The notes below the pieces were generated by a model. It saw only the letters and a program-made list of their open reading frames with translations. It did not search any database and was not told where the DNA came from. From Pseudoalteromonas rubra (lineage in GTDB: Bacteria; Pseudomonadota; Gammaproteobacteria; Enterobacterales; Alteromonadaceae), in the NCBI RefSeq assembly GCF_005887115.1, contig NZ_PNCJ01000036.1, positions 36,697 to 100,696 of the forward strand: 64,000 bases of DNA. The letters run 5' to 3'. Position numbers and translations under genes: made by a program. Shown here one piece after another: positions 43,029-52,308 of the stretch. Numbering within the stretch: the first letter of the stretch is position 1; each line of letters starts with the position of its first letter.

Positions 43029-44672
43029 TTATGATCTATTCTGTTTATAGTACGCAATCAATCCGGCTGTGGAGCTGTCATGTGCGTGCTCCACCCCTTC
43101 TTGCGTCAGCTCTGCCTCTATGGCGCTGGCGAGCCCTTTGCCCAACTCAACACCCCACTGATCAAATGAACAAATCTCCAGTATAATGCCTTGGCAGAAT
43201 ATTTTATGTTCATATAACGCAATCAGGCGACCAACCGCTTTGGCATCGACTTCATCCAGGATCATCGACGTTGTTGGTCGGTTTCCTTCGTGGATTTTAT
43301 GCGGCAGCAGACGCTCAATTTCAGCTTCCGACTTACCTTTTTTCGCCAAGTCTTCGCGCACCTGTTGCTCATTCACACCCGCCATCAGCGCTTCTGTCTG
43401 AGCGAAGAAATTGGACAGTAAAATATCGTGGTGTTTATCAACATTGCGCTGTGGTTTTACTGAGGCGATAAAATCAGCAGGTACAATCACGTTCCCCTGA
43501 TGCAGACACTGATAAAATGCGTGCTGGCCGTTAATGCCCGTCATGCCCCAGATCAGTGGCACGGTTGTGTAAGGTACTGTATGTCCGCCAAAGGTGACAT
43601 GTTTACCGTTACTTTCCATCTCGCCCTGCTGTAAGTAAGCGGGCAGCATGTGTAACGCCTGATCATAAGGTAAAATGGCTTGCGACTGATAACCCAGAAA
43701 GCTGGTATTCCAAACGCTCAACAACGCCATAATCAACGGAATATTCTGCTCAAGCGGTGCATTTTTAAAGTGTTCGTCAACCTCAAAGGCGCCCTCTAAA
43801 ATAGCTTCGAATTTGTCGTAGCCAAGATATAACGCGATGGGTAAACCGATGGCACTCCACAAAGAGAAACGACCCCCCACCCAATCCCACATTGTGAATA
43901 CATTTTCGTCGGCGATACCGAATGCCCGGGTCTTCTCAAGGTTTGTGCTGACCGCTACAAAATGCTTAGCTACTTCGGCTTCGTCTTGTGCGGCATCCAG
44001 AAACCAGGCAACAGATGAGCGTGCATTTGTCATAGTTTCTGACGTCGTAAATGTCTTCGATGAAATAACAAACAAAGTCGTTTCAGGAGATACTTTATCT
44101 AATACATGGGCCAATTGAACACCATCGACATTAGATACGTAATGGACCTTAAGCGTATCGTCAGCATATGAGCTGAGCGCTTCAGTGACCATCTGAGGAC
44201 CCAGGTTTGAGCCACCTACCCCAATTGCCACAACATCCTTAACCGACTTGCCAGTATAACCACGCCAGTCACCACTGCGCACTTTATGACTGAAAGCCTT
44301 GATTTTCTCAAGTTCTGTATTCACCTGGTCCATGACGTTTTCGCCATCAACATAGACAGGTGTATTAGCGCGGTTACGCAACGCGACATGCAAAACAGCA
44401 CGGTCTTCGGTGATATTGATCTTTTCACCCGCAAACAGCTTGTCTCGCCACTGGGCCAGATCACATTCCTGCGCTAATTTAATGAGCTGAGCAAACGTGT
44501 CTTTGTCTATGAGTTGCTTAGAGAAATCAAACAACAAGCCCGGGATCTGGCGAGAAAACAGTTCAAATCTGTCTGGGTCTTGCTCAAACAGAGATTTAAG
44601 ATGTTGTGTCTTCAGCTGCTCTGATGCTGTTGTTAAAGCCTGCCAACTCTGTAGTTGTGTACGGCAACTCAT
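43029..44672 (-). CDS. pgi: Glucose-6-phosphate isomerase
   Basis: 547 residues, full length. Interconverts glucose-6-phosphate and fructose-6-phosphate. Signature blocks VGVGGSNLGPQMV (about 150-162), VISSKTFTTSETM (about 208-220), WVGGRFSLWSAIGLP (about 267-281) and the late QWGVELGKGLA (about 505-515), with catalytic Glu in QGEMESNGK. Divergent from the LacI-family regulator; a LacI-type operator sits 95 bp before its start. Confidence 0.98.
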   Translation of the reverse strand: MSCRTQLQSWQALTTASEQLKTQHLKSLFEQDPDRFELFSRQIPGLLFDFSKQLIDKDTFAQLIKLAQECDLAQWRDKLFAGEKINITEDRAVLHVALRNRANTPVYVDGENVMDQVNTELEKIKAFSHKVRSGDWRGYTGKSVKDVVAIGVGGSNLGPQMVTEALSSYADDTLKVHYVSNVDGVQLAHVLDKVSPETTLFVISSKTFTTSETMTNARSSVAWFLDAAQDEAEVAKHFVAVSTNLEKTRAFGIADENVFTMWDWVGGRFSLWSAIGLPIALYLGYDKFEAILEGAFEVDEHFKNAPLEQNIPLIMALLSVWNTSFLGYQSQAILPYDQALHMLPAYLQQGEMESNGKHVTFGGHTVPYTTVPLIWGMTGINGQHAFYQCLHQGNVIVPADFIASVKPQRNVDKHHDILLSNFFAQTEALMAGVNEQQVREDLAKKGKSEAEIERLLPHKIHEGNRPTTSMILDEVDAKAVGRLIALYEHKIFCQGIILEICSFDQWGVELGKGLASAIEAELTQEGVEHAHDSSTAGLIAYYKQNRS

Positions 44673-44766
44673 AAAAATTCCCCTAGTGACGATGCGTTTT
44701 CAAAACAATAAAAATTGTAATTATCACAAGTGTTAAACGGTGTATTGCGTTAAACATAAGTTAAAA

Positions 44767-44780
44767 TGACAACGCTGTCA
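44767..44780. promoter_or_regulatory. LacI-family operator in the pgi / lacI-like gap
   Basis: TGACAACGCTGTCA is palindromic apart from one pair and has the central CG and TGACA/TGTCA arms typical of LacI-family sites. It lies in the 389-bp gap (44673-45061), 95 bp upstream of pgi and 281 bp upstream of the regulator gene, the only other feature seen in this gap. That the adjacent regulator binds it is inference. Confidence 0.65.
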
Positions 44781-45061
44781 AATAGCTAATAATCAATTTT
44801 ACATTGCGCATAATACCCGAATTTTGACTTTTTGACACCGGTATCATTAATTTATTTGGTAGATTTTTTGCTGCTAATTTGAGAGTAAATTGGATAGACT
44901 AGAAGCAGTAAATGATCATTTTATGAAATCAAGGCACGGACTATACCGAGTAAAAACCCGACTGCGAGTCATCAGAAATGCGCAATGATCGCGCTATAAA
45001 GTACGCAGTTAGTCGCTTGTACACAATATAGTACCACCTTCTCTCACAGAAGAAAAACAAG

Positions 45062-46096
45062 ATGAAAGTAACCATCAACGATGTAGCAAAACATGCAGGC
45101 GTGTCGATGAAAACCGTATCGCGCGTGATCAACAAGGAACCATCGGTACGCAAAAAGACCTATGATCAGGTGATGCAAGCCGTCAAAGAGCTGAACTACC
45201 AACCCAATACTGCCGCACGAAACCTGGCCGGTACATCTTCATTTGCCATTGGTCTGGTTTACGATAACCCCAATGCCTACTACATCATAGATATGCAAAA
45301 TGGTGTTTTATCTCGGTGCAAAGAAGAAGGATACGAGCTGGTGATCCACCCTTGCAACGCACAGCGCGAAGATATGCAGGCAGAGATTGCCACTATGATT
45401 AAGCGTTCACGCCTTGCCGGACTGGTATTAACCCCGCCTTTATCAGAGCAACAACCCATCATTGATATGCTGGATGAACTGGGGGTGAGCTATGTTCGCT
45501 TGCTGTCTGGTCACAACGAGCAGGAAGAAAACGCCAGAAACTGTATTTATGTTGATGACTTTGCTGCCGCTTATGAAATAACAGAACATTTGATAACGCT
45601 TGGACACAAACACATTGCCTTTGTTTGTGGTGATGAGGAACACAAATCAACAACTGAACGACTGGCAGGTTATAAACAAGCCTTAGCCGATCACCAGATA
45701 GCCTGCAACGAAGACTTTATACATAAAGGCACCTACTCTTTCGAATCCGGTGTTAACGGCGCAAAAGCATTACTCAAAGATGGTAACCCTAATCAGATCA
45801 CCGCAATTTTAGGCGGTAACGATGAGGTGGCCGCAGGGGCGCTATTTGCTGCACGTTTAATGAATATCGAGATACCCGCTCAGCTGTCCATTTCCGGGTT
45901 TGAGGACTCTCCCTTCTCACGCCAGACATGGCCAAAATTAACGACTGCGCATCAGGCCAATAACGTGATATCGGAACATGCTGCACGGCTGTTGTTTTCT
46001 AAAACCCGCGGTAGCCGTAATCACGACAAAGACATCGTCACCACGTTTACACCAAATATGGTGGTACGGGAAAGTACCGGCCCGGCACCTCGTTAA
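45062..46096 (+). CDS. LacI-family transcriptional regulator
   Basis: 344 residues. N-terminal helix-turn-helix (MKVTINDVAKHAGVSMKTVSRVIN) and hinge helix (YQPNTAARNLAGT), then a periplasmic-binding-protein-like effector domain (SFAIGLVYDNPNAYYIIDMQNGV ... GHKHIAFVCGDEEHKSTTERLAGY ... ISGFEDSPFSRQTWPKLTT). Effector probably a sugar or sugar derivative. Divergence from pgi suggests a role in hexose use, though no sugar transporter is adjacent. Ends in front of a hairpin shared with the convergent desulfurase gene. Confidence 0.93.
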   Translation: MKVTINDVAKHAGVSMKTVSRVINKEPSVRKKTYDQVMQAVKELNYQPNTAARNLAGTSSFAIGLVYDNPNAYYIIDMQNGVLSRCKEEGYELVIHPCNAQREDMQAEIATMIKRSRLAGLVLTPPLSEQQPIIDMLDELGVSYVRLLSGHNEQEENARNCIYVDDFAAAYEITEHLITLGHKHIAFVCGDEEHKSTTERLAGYKQALADHQIACNEDFIHKGTYSFESGVNGAKALLKDGNPNQITAILGGNDEVAAGALFAARLMNIEIPAQLSISGFEDSPFSRQTWPKLTTAHQANNVISEHAARLLFSKTRGSRNHDKDIVTTFTPNMVVRESTGPAPR

Positions 46097-46101
46097 CAAC
46101 A

Positions 46102-46122
46102 TGCCCCGGTCAGGCCGGGGCA
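46102..46122. terminator. Hairpin between convergent lacI-like and desulfurase genes
   Basis: TGCCCCGG-TCAGG-CCGGGGCA, an 8-bp GC-rich stem between the two stop codons, usable on either strand. No T-run. Confidence 0.6.
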
Positions 46123-46130
46123 CACATGCA

Positions 46131-48374
46131 TCAGTTCAGCGCCAACCCACCTGCCAGGTTGACCACCTTGTCAAAGCCAAGCAAAGCAAGTGTGTTACCA
46201 GCTTGCATAGAGCGATTTCCTGTTCGACATACTAACAGGTAATGCTGCGATGAATTCAAAGCACCATTGCTAAGCACATCCGTCATTCTGCTCAGTGGGA
46301 TATTCAACACCCTGCCGGAAGCCAACTCACCGAACAACTCCGTGATCCCACGTCTCGATACATCTGACTCATATGGTTCGCGACAGTCAATAATTACGCC
46401 CTGATGAGAGTGCAACCAATCTTCAGCAGCGGCTTTATTGAGCGACTGAACCGATGGCACTGCCGAGTCCATCAGTGCACCAAGGAATCGCTCTCTGAAT
46501 GTGGTTGAGTCACGATCAATCGCGACTTTTTGCTCAACAAACTCATCTGTAGAACATGCTCCATTCAGCAACCGCCCCAAGAGTGGACTGATCTGTACCT
46601 GAGCATGCCAGTTAATTGCAAAACACTGCTGATAATCTAATGCGCTACATATCAGACTATTGTCATCAAGTACCTCGTTAAGACGCAGTAAATTTGCCGC
46701 CATTGACATCGCTCGTGAAGTTTCCCCCTGACTGTCGCCCAATCCCTGAGGTAGTAGTAACTTACCAACAAAACAGGCAGATACATCTTCACCCTGCATA
46801 AGCAGGTAACAGCGCTCTTGGGAATTGCTATCTGCCTGAGAGAGCTTTTTCAGAGCCCCCTGTAGCAAACCGTCGGGCTCACCTTCAGGCCAACCAAACT
46901 CATCTCTCGCTCTTTCATCGGTCAAATTATGTGCCAACAGGTTCACGGCATCAGCAGCTTGTTCGCTCAAGTACGTCTTAAGCAATGCACTGCAACCCAA
47001 CCCCTGCTTGTCAAGTAAACGTTGCAACCTGGGCACCAACTCCGGAACCGGATCAATGATCACCGCTTGTTTATCGGTCGTCACATACAACCAACAGCAA
47101 GCGCCTTGATGACGTAGCTGAGTTAACCCAACCGCACACGCTTCCTGCTCAGGTGCTGTGCTATCCGATACCACCAGGCAATTGTTCTCCAATATTGGCT
47201 TTAAACTTTTCAGCGTATCACAGGCATGACGGATCTGGGCTTCACTATCAGCAGGTCCAAATGAGAGCCGGATGGCATTCTCGCTGTGCCAGTCAGGCGC
47301 ATTCATCGCATCCAGAACAAAGCTTCGGCTGGAACCCGAACTACAGGCGGAGCCACCGCTAACCCGAATACCCGCCGCATCCAGCAGGTCAATCACCTCT
47401 TTGCTGGTCAGGTGGTCTACCGAAAAATTCAGTGTTGTCGGGACCGACAGCGCAAAATCATGGTGAAAGGTGACTTGTTTAAACGTTGTCTCCACGGCTT
47501 CAGCCAGCATACTGCGATGCTTTTCAAGTTGTGCAACCGGATTAAAAGGAGAATTTTCTTTGTCCAGCAACATATCAAACAGTTTGCTAAGCGCGGCGAT
47601 ACCCGGGATATTCTCTGTACCAGAACGCATGCCCGATTCCTGGCCGCCTCCTGCGATAAAGGGTGTATAGGGACTGCCGTTGCGAATGTATAAAAACCCA
47701 ATCCCTTTCGGTGCATAGAGTTTATGTCCAGAAAACGGGGCGTAATCAATCGTAGTTTGAGACAGCTTAAGCGGCAGTTTACCCAGCGCCTGCACACAAT
47801 CTACCATCCAGGCTGTTTGCGTGTTACCTTCGCGGATCACCTGCTCCAGACGAGCCAGATCCTGCTTAACTCCCGTTTCGTTGTTCGCAGCCATAGTACA
47901 GATCATCACGGCTTGCTCAATATGCTCGGCGATAAAGTCCAGATCCAGTAACCCTTTCGAGTCTACCGGGATTTCCAGAATCTGAGCATTCAGGCCAAGT
48001 AAGCGGTTCCAGTGTTTTAGCGTATTTGGCACCGCCTTGTGTTCTGTCGCGCCGTACATCAGAACGGGGTGTGCATACTGTTTGTTACTTTGCTGAACGT
48101 AATCGCTTAGCGCAGAAACAATGGCAGTCTGTATTCCTTCTGTCGCGCCTGAGGTAAACAGCAATTCGCCACTTGTTGCCCCAATCACCTCCCGACCCTT
48201 ATTTCTGGCCTCTTCCATCAGATGCTTAGCTTGAACCCCCGTAATATGGGCGCTAGAGGGATTACCAAAACAAACTTGCATGGTATGTACCACGACTTTG
48301 GCAATCTCGGGTAATACCGGTGTAGTGGCATTAGCATCGAGGTAGATTAATTGGTCTTGCTCAGACTGGATCAC
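46131..48374 (-). CDS. Cysteine desulfurase + degenerate persulfide-dioxygenase-like domain + rhodanese fusion
   Basis: 747 residues from GTG 48374, chosen because AAAGGAG stands six bases before it and the IscS fold starts just after; the frame runs on to 48539 but those 55 residues look non-coding. Residues about 8-395 are a class V aminotransferase/IscS-NifS domain: NNETG, PLP Lys in FSGHKLYAPKG (K218) and active Cys in SGGSACSSGSS (C344). Residues about 400-630 resemble the ETHE1/persulfide-dioxygenase metallo-beta-lactamase fold (VIIDPVPE) but metal ligands are gone: TYLSEQA replaces THxHADH, GK replaces GD and ALDY replaces GHDY. The C-terminus is a rhodanese with active loop VCRTGNRS (Cys near 716). 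It may take sulfur from cysteine and pass persulfide internally to the rhodanese. Confidence 0.85.
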   Translation of the reverse strand: MIQSEQDQLIYLDANATTPVLPEIAKVVVHTMQVCFGNPSSAHITGVQAKHLMEEARNKGREVIGATSGELLFTSGATEGIQTAIVSALSDYVQQSNKQYAHPVLMYGATEHKAVPNTLKHWNRLLGLNAQILEIPVDSKGLLDLDFIAEHIEQAVMICTMAANNETGVKQDLARLEQVIREGNTQTAWMVDCVQALGKLPLKLSQTTIDYAPFSGHKLYAPKGIGFLYIRNGSPYTPFIAGGGQESGMRSGTENIPGIAALSKLFDMLLDKENSPFNPVAQLEKHRSMLAEAVETTFKQVTFHHDFALSVPTTLNFSVDHLTSKEVIDLLDAAGIRVSGGSACSSGSSRSFVLDAMNAPDWHSENAIRLSFGPADSEAQIRHACDTLKSLKPILENNCLVVSDSTAPEQEACAVGLTQLRHQGACCWLYVTTDKQAVIIDPVPELVPRLQRLLDKQGLGCSALLKTYLSEQAADAVNLLAHNLTDERARDEFGWPEGEPDGLLQGALKKLSQADSNSQERCYLLMQGEDVSACFVGKLLLPQGLGDSQGETSRAMSMAANLLRLNEVLDDNSLICSALDYQQCFAINWHAQVQISPLLGRLLNGACSTDEFVEQKVAIDRDSTTFRERFLGALMDSAVPSVQSLNKAAAEDWLHSHQGVIIDCREPYESDVSRRGITELFGELASGRVLNIPLSRMTDVLSNGALNSSQHYLLVCRTGNRSMQAGNTLALLGFDKVVNLAGGLALN

Positions 48375-48557
48375 ACGGCGCTCCTTTATAACAATATAGA
48401 ATATCATATTCCATTCTACACAAAAGGGGGAGCAAGCATAATAATCATTTGCTGTATAAATGAAGATCGTTATTCCAAAATGGTACAAGATAACATTCGG
48501 GGAGATAGACAAGCAGAACAGGTAGCGCGAATGCGCCACCTGTCAGACGATAAAGGA

Positions 48558-49634
48558 TCAGTCGGCCTCAGAGGCTAGATATTCCTGATGCTGAGTTGAC
48601 CAGGCATTGAGAAGTGCTTTTACTAGCGAGGCCAGTGGAATTGCGAAGAACACGCCCCAAAACCCCCATAGACCGCCAAAAAATAACACGGCAACGATGA
48701 TGTAGACTGGATTGAGATCAACCGCCTCAGAAAACAATAAAGGCACCAGGACATTACCATCTAATGCCTGGATCACGCCGTAGACCACTAACACAGTCCA
48801 AAACTCAGGTGCAATACCAAACTGGAACAGCGCAACCGCAGCAACGGGCAAAGTGACCACAGCAGCCCCAATGAAAGGGATCAAAACCGAAAACCCAACC
48901 AACGTGCCGAGTAACGCGGCATAACGCAGATCCAAAATGGTAAACGCCACAAAGCTGGATAAACCCACTATGATGATCTCAAATACTTTACCCCGAATGT
49001 AGTTCATGATTTGGTGGTCCATTTCTTCCCAAACCTGATTAATAAGACGTCTTTCTTTTGGCACCAACTGCAGTAGGCCCGTGGTTAACTGGCTTTTATC
49101 CTTGAGCATGAAAAACACTAACAAGGGCACCAGCACCAAATAAATCAGCCAGGCCACCACGTCTTTAATCGAAGTCAGAGACGCAGACACTAGCTGTTGT
49201 CCGAATTCAAACAACTTAGTTTCAACCGTCCCAACCAGATTTTGCACCTGCTCTGCAGAGATAAGGTTTGGATAGTTATCAGGCAAATGCAGCAAATAGT
49301 ATTTACCCTCTTCAATCATTGTCGGTGCTTCTTGCACCAGATTACTGGTTTGTGTCCACAACACCGGTAAAATACCAAACATCAACGCCAGCATGACACT
49401 CACAAATACCAGCATAACAATATTGGTTGCCATCTGTCGGCTAGGCACAAACCGCTGTAGACGAGTAACCGGCCAGTCTAACAGGTAGGCGATCACTATT
49501 GCCACTAATACCGGGATGATAAAAGTCCCAAAGAAATACAGCAGCGCGGCCATCGCAAGCAACATCAGCAACAGTGTCACTGAGTTAGGATCTGAAAACT
49601 TGGCCCGATACCAGGACTTAATGAGTTCAATCAT
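48558..49634 (-). CDS. perM: AI-2E/PerM-family membrane protein
   Basis: 358 residues, about eight hydrophobic helices, with the conserved central GxxxPFxGA-type loop FSVLIPFIGAAVVTLPVA (about 240-258) and VLVPLLFSEAVDLNPVYIIVAV (about 290-311) of the UPF0118/PerM family. Family members have been linked to autoinducer-2 or other small-molecule export and to permeability, but the function of PerM itself is unclear. Starts inside the TusA-like gene (8-bp overlap). E. coli also has perM (yfgO) close to bepA (yfgC). Confidence 0.85.
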   Translation of the reverse strand: MIELIKSWYRAKFSDPNSVTLLLMLLAMAALLYFFGTFIIPVLVAIVIAYLLDWPVTRLQRFVPSRQMATNIVMLVFVSVMLALMFGILPVLWTQTSNLVQEAPTMIEEGKYYLLHLPDNYPNLISAEQVQNLVGTVETKLFEFGQQLVSASLTSIKDVVAWLIYLVLVPLLVFFMLKDKSQLTTGLLQLVPKERRLINQVWEEMDHQIMNYIRGKVFEIIIVGLSSFVAFTILDLRYAALLGTLVGFSVLIPFIGAAVVTLPVAAVALFQFGIAPEFWTVLVVYGVIQALDGNVLVPLLFSEAVDLNPVYIIVAVLFFGGLWGFWGVFFAIPLASLVKALLNAWSTQHQEYLASEAD

Positions 49635-49851
49635 TTACACACTCCACTTGTATAAAAAATGGTTCTGACTGTTGATTATGCTGAAATACCATATCTTGAC
49701 TGTCTAAATAGCGCATTATATCTCGCAGGTCTTGTTCTTTAGTGTAAAAAAATCGCACGGCATCAGCTTTAATGTTCGCCTGTTTAAGCTGCCACTTAAA
49801 CTGGACAAAAAGCTGCGGACACCGCAAAGGGCGTAAATCATATTCTATCAC
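49627..49851 (-). CDS. TusA-like sulfurtransferase
   Basis: 74 residues, TusA/SirA fold: an N-terminal strand YDLRPLRCPQLFVQFKWQL with the sulfur-carrying Cys (C10) and its following Pro, then the pattern of two strands and a helix. The usual CPxP is CPQL here, so the second Pro is lost. TusA proteins accept persulfide sulfur from cysteine desulfurases (IscS-TusA in E. coli). Co-transcribed with perM and lying on the same strand just upstream of the desulfurase fusion, it is a plausible partner (inference). Confidence 0.75.
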   Translation of the reverse strand: MIEYDLRPLRCPQLFVQFKWQLKQANIKADAVRFFYTKEQDLRDIMRYLDSQDMVFQHNQQSEPFFIQVECVND

Positions 49852-49962
49852 TCTGCTAGGGCCTTATTTAATTCTACTTTCAACCTATTACAACTCTCTT
49901 TCTGTGCCTTAGCACGTTTCAGATTTACTCTGTCAGCAAACCGTATAGCCTGAACTCGGTCA

Positions 49963-50673
49963 ATGCGTTATCCTTATAACAGAGATAGTGTTTTTTCGGA
50001 TTTTCACATGCCTGGTGCGAACAACAAGGCGCGTTTGCCTGACAACCCAACCTTAAAAGAAATAAACTGGTATAAAAAACAAATTAACTGGGGTGAGTTG
50101 CCGCCATTTTACCATCTTGTCGCCTCTTCGGTTAGCGAAGGCGAAGGGATTTTTCAACATGGATTTGATCATGCCGTTAAACGTTTACTAGACAAACGGA
50201 ACTGGAACTTATCTTTGCTCGGCGGATATGAAGATCAAAACGGTCTTATTCACTGTGATAAAGCGCCTGCTTTGTCTTTACACCAGGTATTTACAGACCG
50301 CGGTTTTGAGCTATGGGCTTACCCCATTGCCAAAGGGGTTAAAGTCGACAGATACCTCAAAGACAACAAATATCTTGAGTTTAACGTCTGGGACCCACAT
50401 ACCATGAAAGTCCTGTTGCGTTTCAATCAGCTCCATAAATTTATCGCTTTTTATTTTGACCGGGGCGATACCGCAGACAAAGCGCTTATCCTGCATGCGC
50501 ATAAAGTGGTGCACAAAACATTGGCCATGCTGCAACGAGAATTGAACGTTATTAAGGTCGATGGGGTCTCAATAAAAGACTTTTATATGTTATGCGAAAA
50601 AGACGCACGGGCATGCAGCGATGAAGTGGACATTGCCAAAATCATGCTCGGCGATGATATGAATAAGGATTAG
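49963..50673 (+). CDS. Uncharacterised protein next to bepA
   Basis: 236 residues from ATG 49963; ATG at 50008 (MPGANNKARLPDN) is an alternative and neither has a good ribosome-binding site. Soluble, no signal or membrane helix. Aromatic-rich and conserved-looking stretches: INWYKKQINWGELPPFYHL, NWNLSLLGGYEDQ, ELWAYPIAKGVKVDRYL, FIAFYFDRGDTADKALILHAHKVVHKT. I do not recognise a family. It ends one base before bepA, so the two are probably co-transcribed. Confidence 0.7.
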   Translation: MRYPYNRDSVFSDFHMPGANNKARLPDNPTLKEINWYKKQINWGELPPFYHLVASSVSEGEGIFQHGFDHAVKRLLDKRNWNLSLLGGYEDQNGLIHCDKAPALSLHQVFTDRGFELWAYPIAKGVKVDRYLKDNKYLEFNVWDPHTMKVLLRFNQLHKFIAFYFDRGDTADKALILHAHKVVHKTLAMLQRELNVIKVDGVSIKDFYMLCEKDARACSDEVDIAKIMLGDDMNKD

Positions 50674-50674
50674 A

Positions 50675-52126
50675 ATGCAGTTAAAAAAACTGTTTCAGGC
50701 ATCTGTGTGTGCCTTGTCACTGACTGTTTCGACCTCAGGCTTCACTCAGTCCTCATTAAAATTACCCGATTTGGGCACTTCTGCGGTACAAGTGCTCCCC
50801 ATAGATAAAGAACAAGCCATCGGCGAGATCATGATGATGCAGATCCGCTCAGGTTCTAAGCTTGTACAGGATCCGGTACTTGATGAATATCTCTCAGCGC
50901 TAGGTAATAAGCTCGTTGCCAACGCCAATGATGTCCGCTTCCCCTTTTCATTTTTTTGGATTGAAAATAAAGATATAAACGCCTTTGCGTTTTATGGTGG
51001 CCATGTGGGCGTGCACACCGGGCTGATGGCACAGGCCGACAACGAAAGTCAATTTGCCTCAGTACTGGGTCACGAAATCGCCCACGTGACACAACGTCAC
51101 CTGGCACGCAGGATCCAGCAAGCAAAAGACAACAGCGCGCTGACAATTGCGGGTATGATCACCGGTATTCTGGCCACCGTGATCGCTCCTGACGCAGGCA
51201 TGGCTATCCTGTCTGCCAGTTCGACTCAGTCCGCACTGAGCCAGCTTACTCACAGCCGAAAAGCTGAACAAGAAGCCGACCGTTTTGGTATGCAGACACT
51301 TTATAATGCGGGCTTTGATCCAAACGCCTCCAGTGAGTTTTTGAGCAAACTGGCCGCCCAGGTGCGTTTCAAAAACAAAGCGCCCGTCTTTTTAATGTCT
51401 CACCCACTACCCGACTCCCGGGTTTCAGACGTACGTCTGCGTGCGCAGCAATATCAACAAAGATATGTACCAAAAAGTCAACAGTTCCAGCTTGCTAAAA
51501 GTCGGGTTATCGCCAGATACCAATTGGAGGGTAAGGCAGCACAAGCCTATTTTGAACAGGCATTGAAACAATCCTCCGACTTGGACAAAAGTGCACTGGA
51601 ATATGGACTGGCCATCACTTACCTGGATCAGAAAAAACTGGACAAGGCACAAAGCTTGATGGACAAGCTGATAAATGCTGAGCCCAACAACCTCTTCTAT
51701 CTGGACGTATACACCGATCTGCTACTGGCAAAAAAAGACTATACAGCGATCACTAAGCTGTTAGGTGAAAAACATGAGCTTAGGCCCAACAATCAGGTTA
51801 TCACGCTCAATTACGCCAACGTCGCTATTAAAAGCGAGCAATATAAGCTGGCCGAGCAACTTCTGAAAGTCTTTTTACTGGAAAAGCCGGGGCATGTTCT
51901 TGCACGGCAACTGCTCACGGATACCTACAAAAAAATGGACGCCAAAGCTGACTATCATGAAAGCCAAGCCAGCTTACTCAGTCACTATGGTGCCTTTATG
52001 CGGGCAGCAGATGAAATTCAAAAGGCGCTTAACCACGTTGAAAAAGAAGAGACTGTGCGCCGGCTGCGCTTAAAAGCCTTGCTGACTCAGTACAGGGATA
52101 TGCAAAAAGAGCTGGCTAAACTCTAA
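50675..52126 (+). CDS. bepA: Periplasmic M48 metalloprotease/chaperone
   Basis: 483 residues. Signal peptide (MQLKKLFQASVCALSLTVSTSGFTQS). Zinc motif HEIAH in SVLGHEIAHVTQRHLA (near 135), third ligand Glu in RKAEQEADRFGMQTL (near 200), then a TPR-like helical C-terminus (about 285-480: QAYFEQALK, LAITYLDQKKLDKAQ, QVITLNYANVAIK). BepA assists and degrades LptD and Bam-complex clients at the outer membrane. Homologue of E. coli YfgC, and yfgD follows as in E. coli. Confidence 0.94.
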   Translation: MQLKKLFQASVCALSLTVSTSGFTQSSLKLPDLGTSAVQVLPIDKEQAIGEIMMMQIRSGSKLVQDPVLDEYLSALGNKLVANANDVRFPFSFFWIENKDINAFAFYGGHVGVHTGLMAQADNESQFASVLGHEIAHVTQRHLARRIQQAKDNSALTIAGMITGILATVIAPDAGMAILSASSTQSALSQLTHSRKAEQEADRFGMQTLYNAGFDPNASSEFLSKLAAQVRFKNKAPVFLMSHPLPDSRVSDVRLRAQQYQQRYVPKSQQFQLAKSRVIARYQLEGKAAQAYFEQALKQSSDLDKSALEYGLAITYLDQKKLDKAQSLMDKLINAEPNNLFYLDVYTDLLLAKKDYTAITKLLGEKHELRPNNQVITLNYANVAIKSEQYKLAEQLLKVFLLEKPGHVLARQLLTDTYKKMDAKADYHESQASLLSHYGAFMRAADEIQKALNHVEKEETVRRLRLKALLTQYRDMQKELAKL

Positions 52127-52135
52127 GTCAGGACC

Positions 52136-52171
52136 CCCTGAGCGTAAACGGGAAAAACCATACGCTCAGGG
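52136..52171 (+). terminator. Long-stem hairpin after bepA
   Basis: CCCTGAGCGTA (52136-52146) pairs exactly with TACGCTCAGGG (52161-52171) around a 14-nt loop, starting 10 bp after the bepA stop. No T-run. Confidence 0.65.
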
Positions 52172-52308
52172 TAAATCTGGTCGACCCCGGACACTCCTCC
52201 CCCTCAAAGCATCAGGGGCTCTTGACCTGAAAAACGTAGGCATAGCTGACAGGATACGGTACAATTTGCGCTGAATCAGATAAGTATTAATACCGTAAAG
52301 GATCTTAT

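Noticed and set aside
42849..43034. A 61-codon frame in the pgi-zwf gap
   Set aside because: It overlaps the pgi stop on the other strand, has no ribosome-binding site and its protein is not family-like.
47286..47693. A 135-codon plus-strand frame inside the desulfurase gene
   Set aside because: It is antisense to conserved IscS motifs, including the active-site region.
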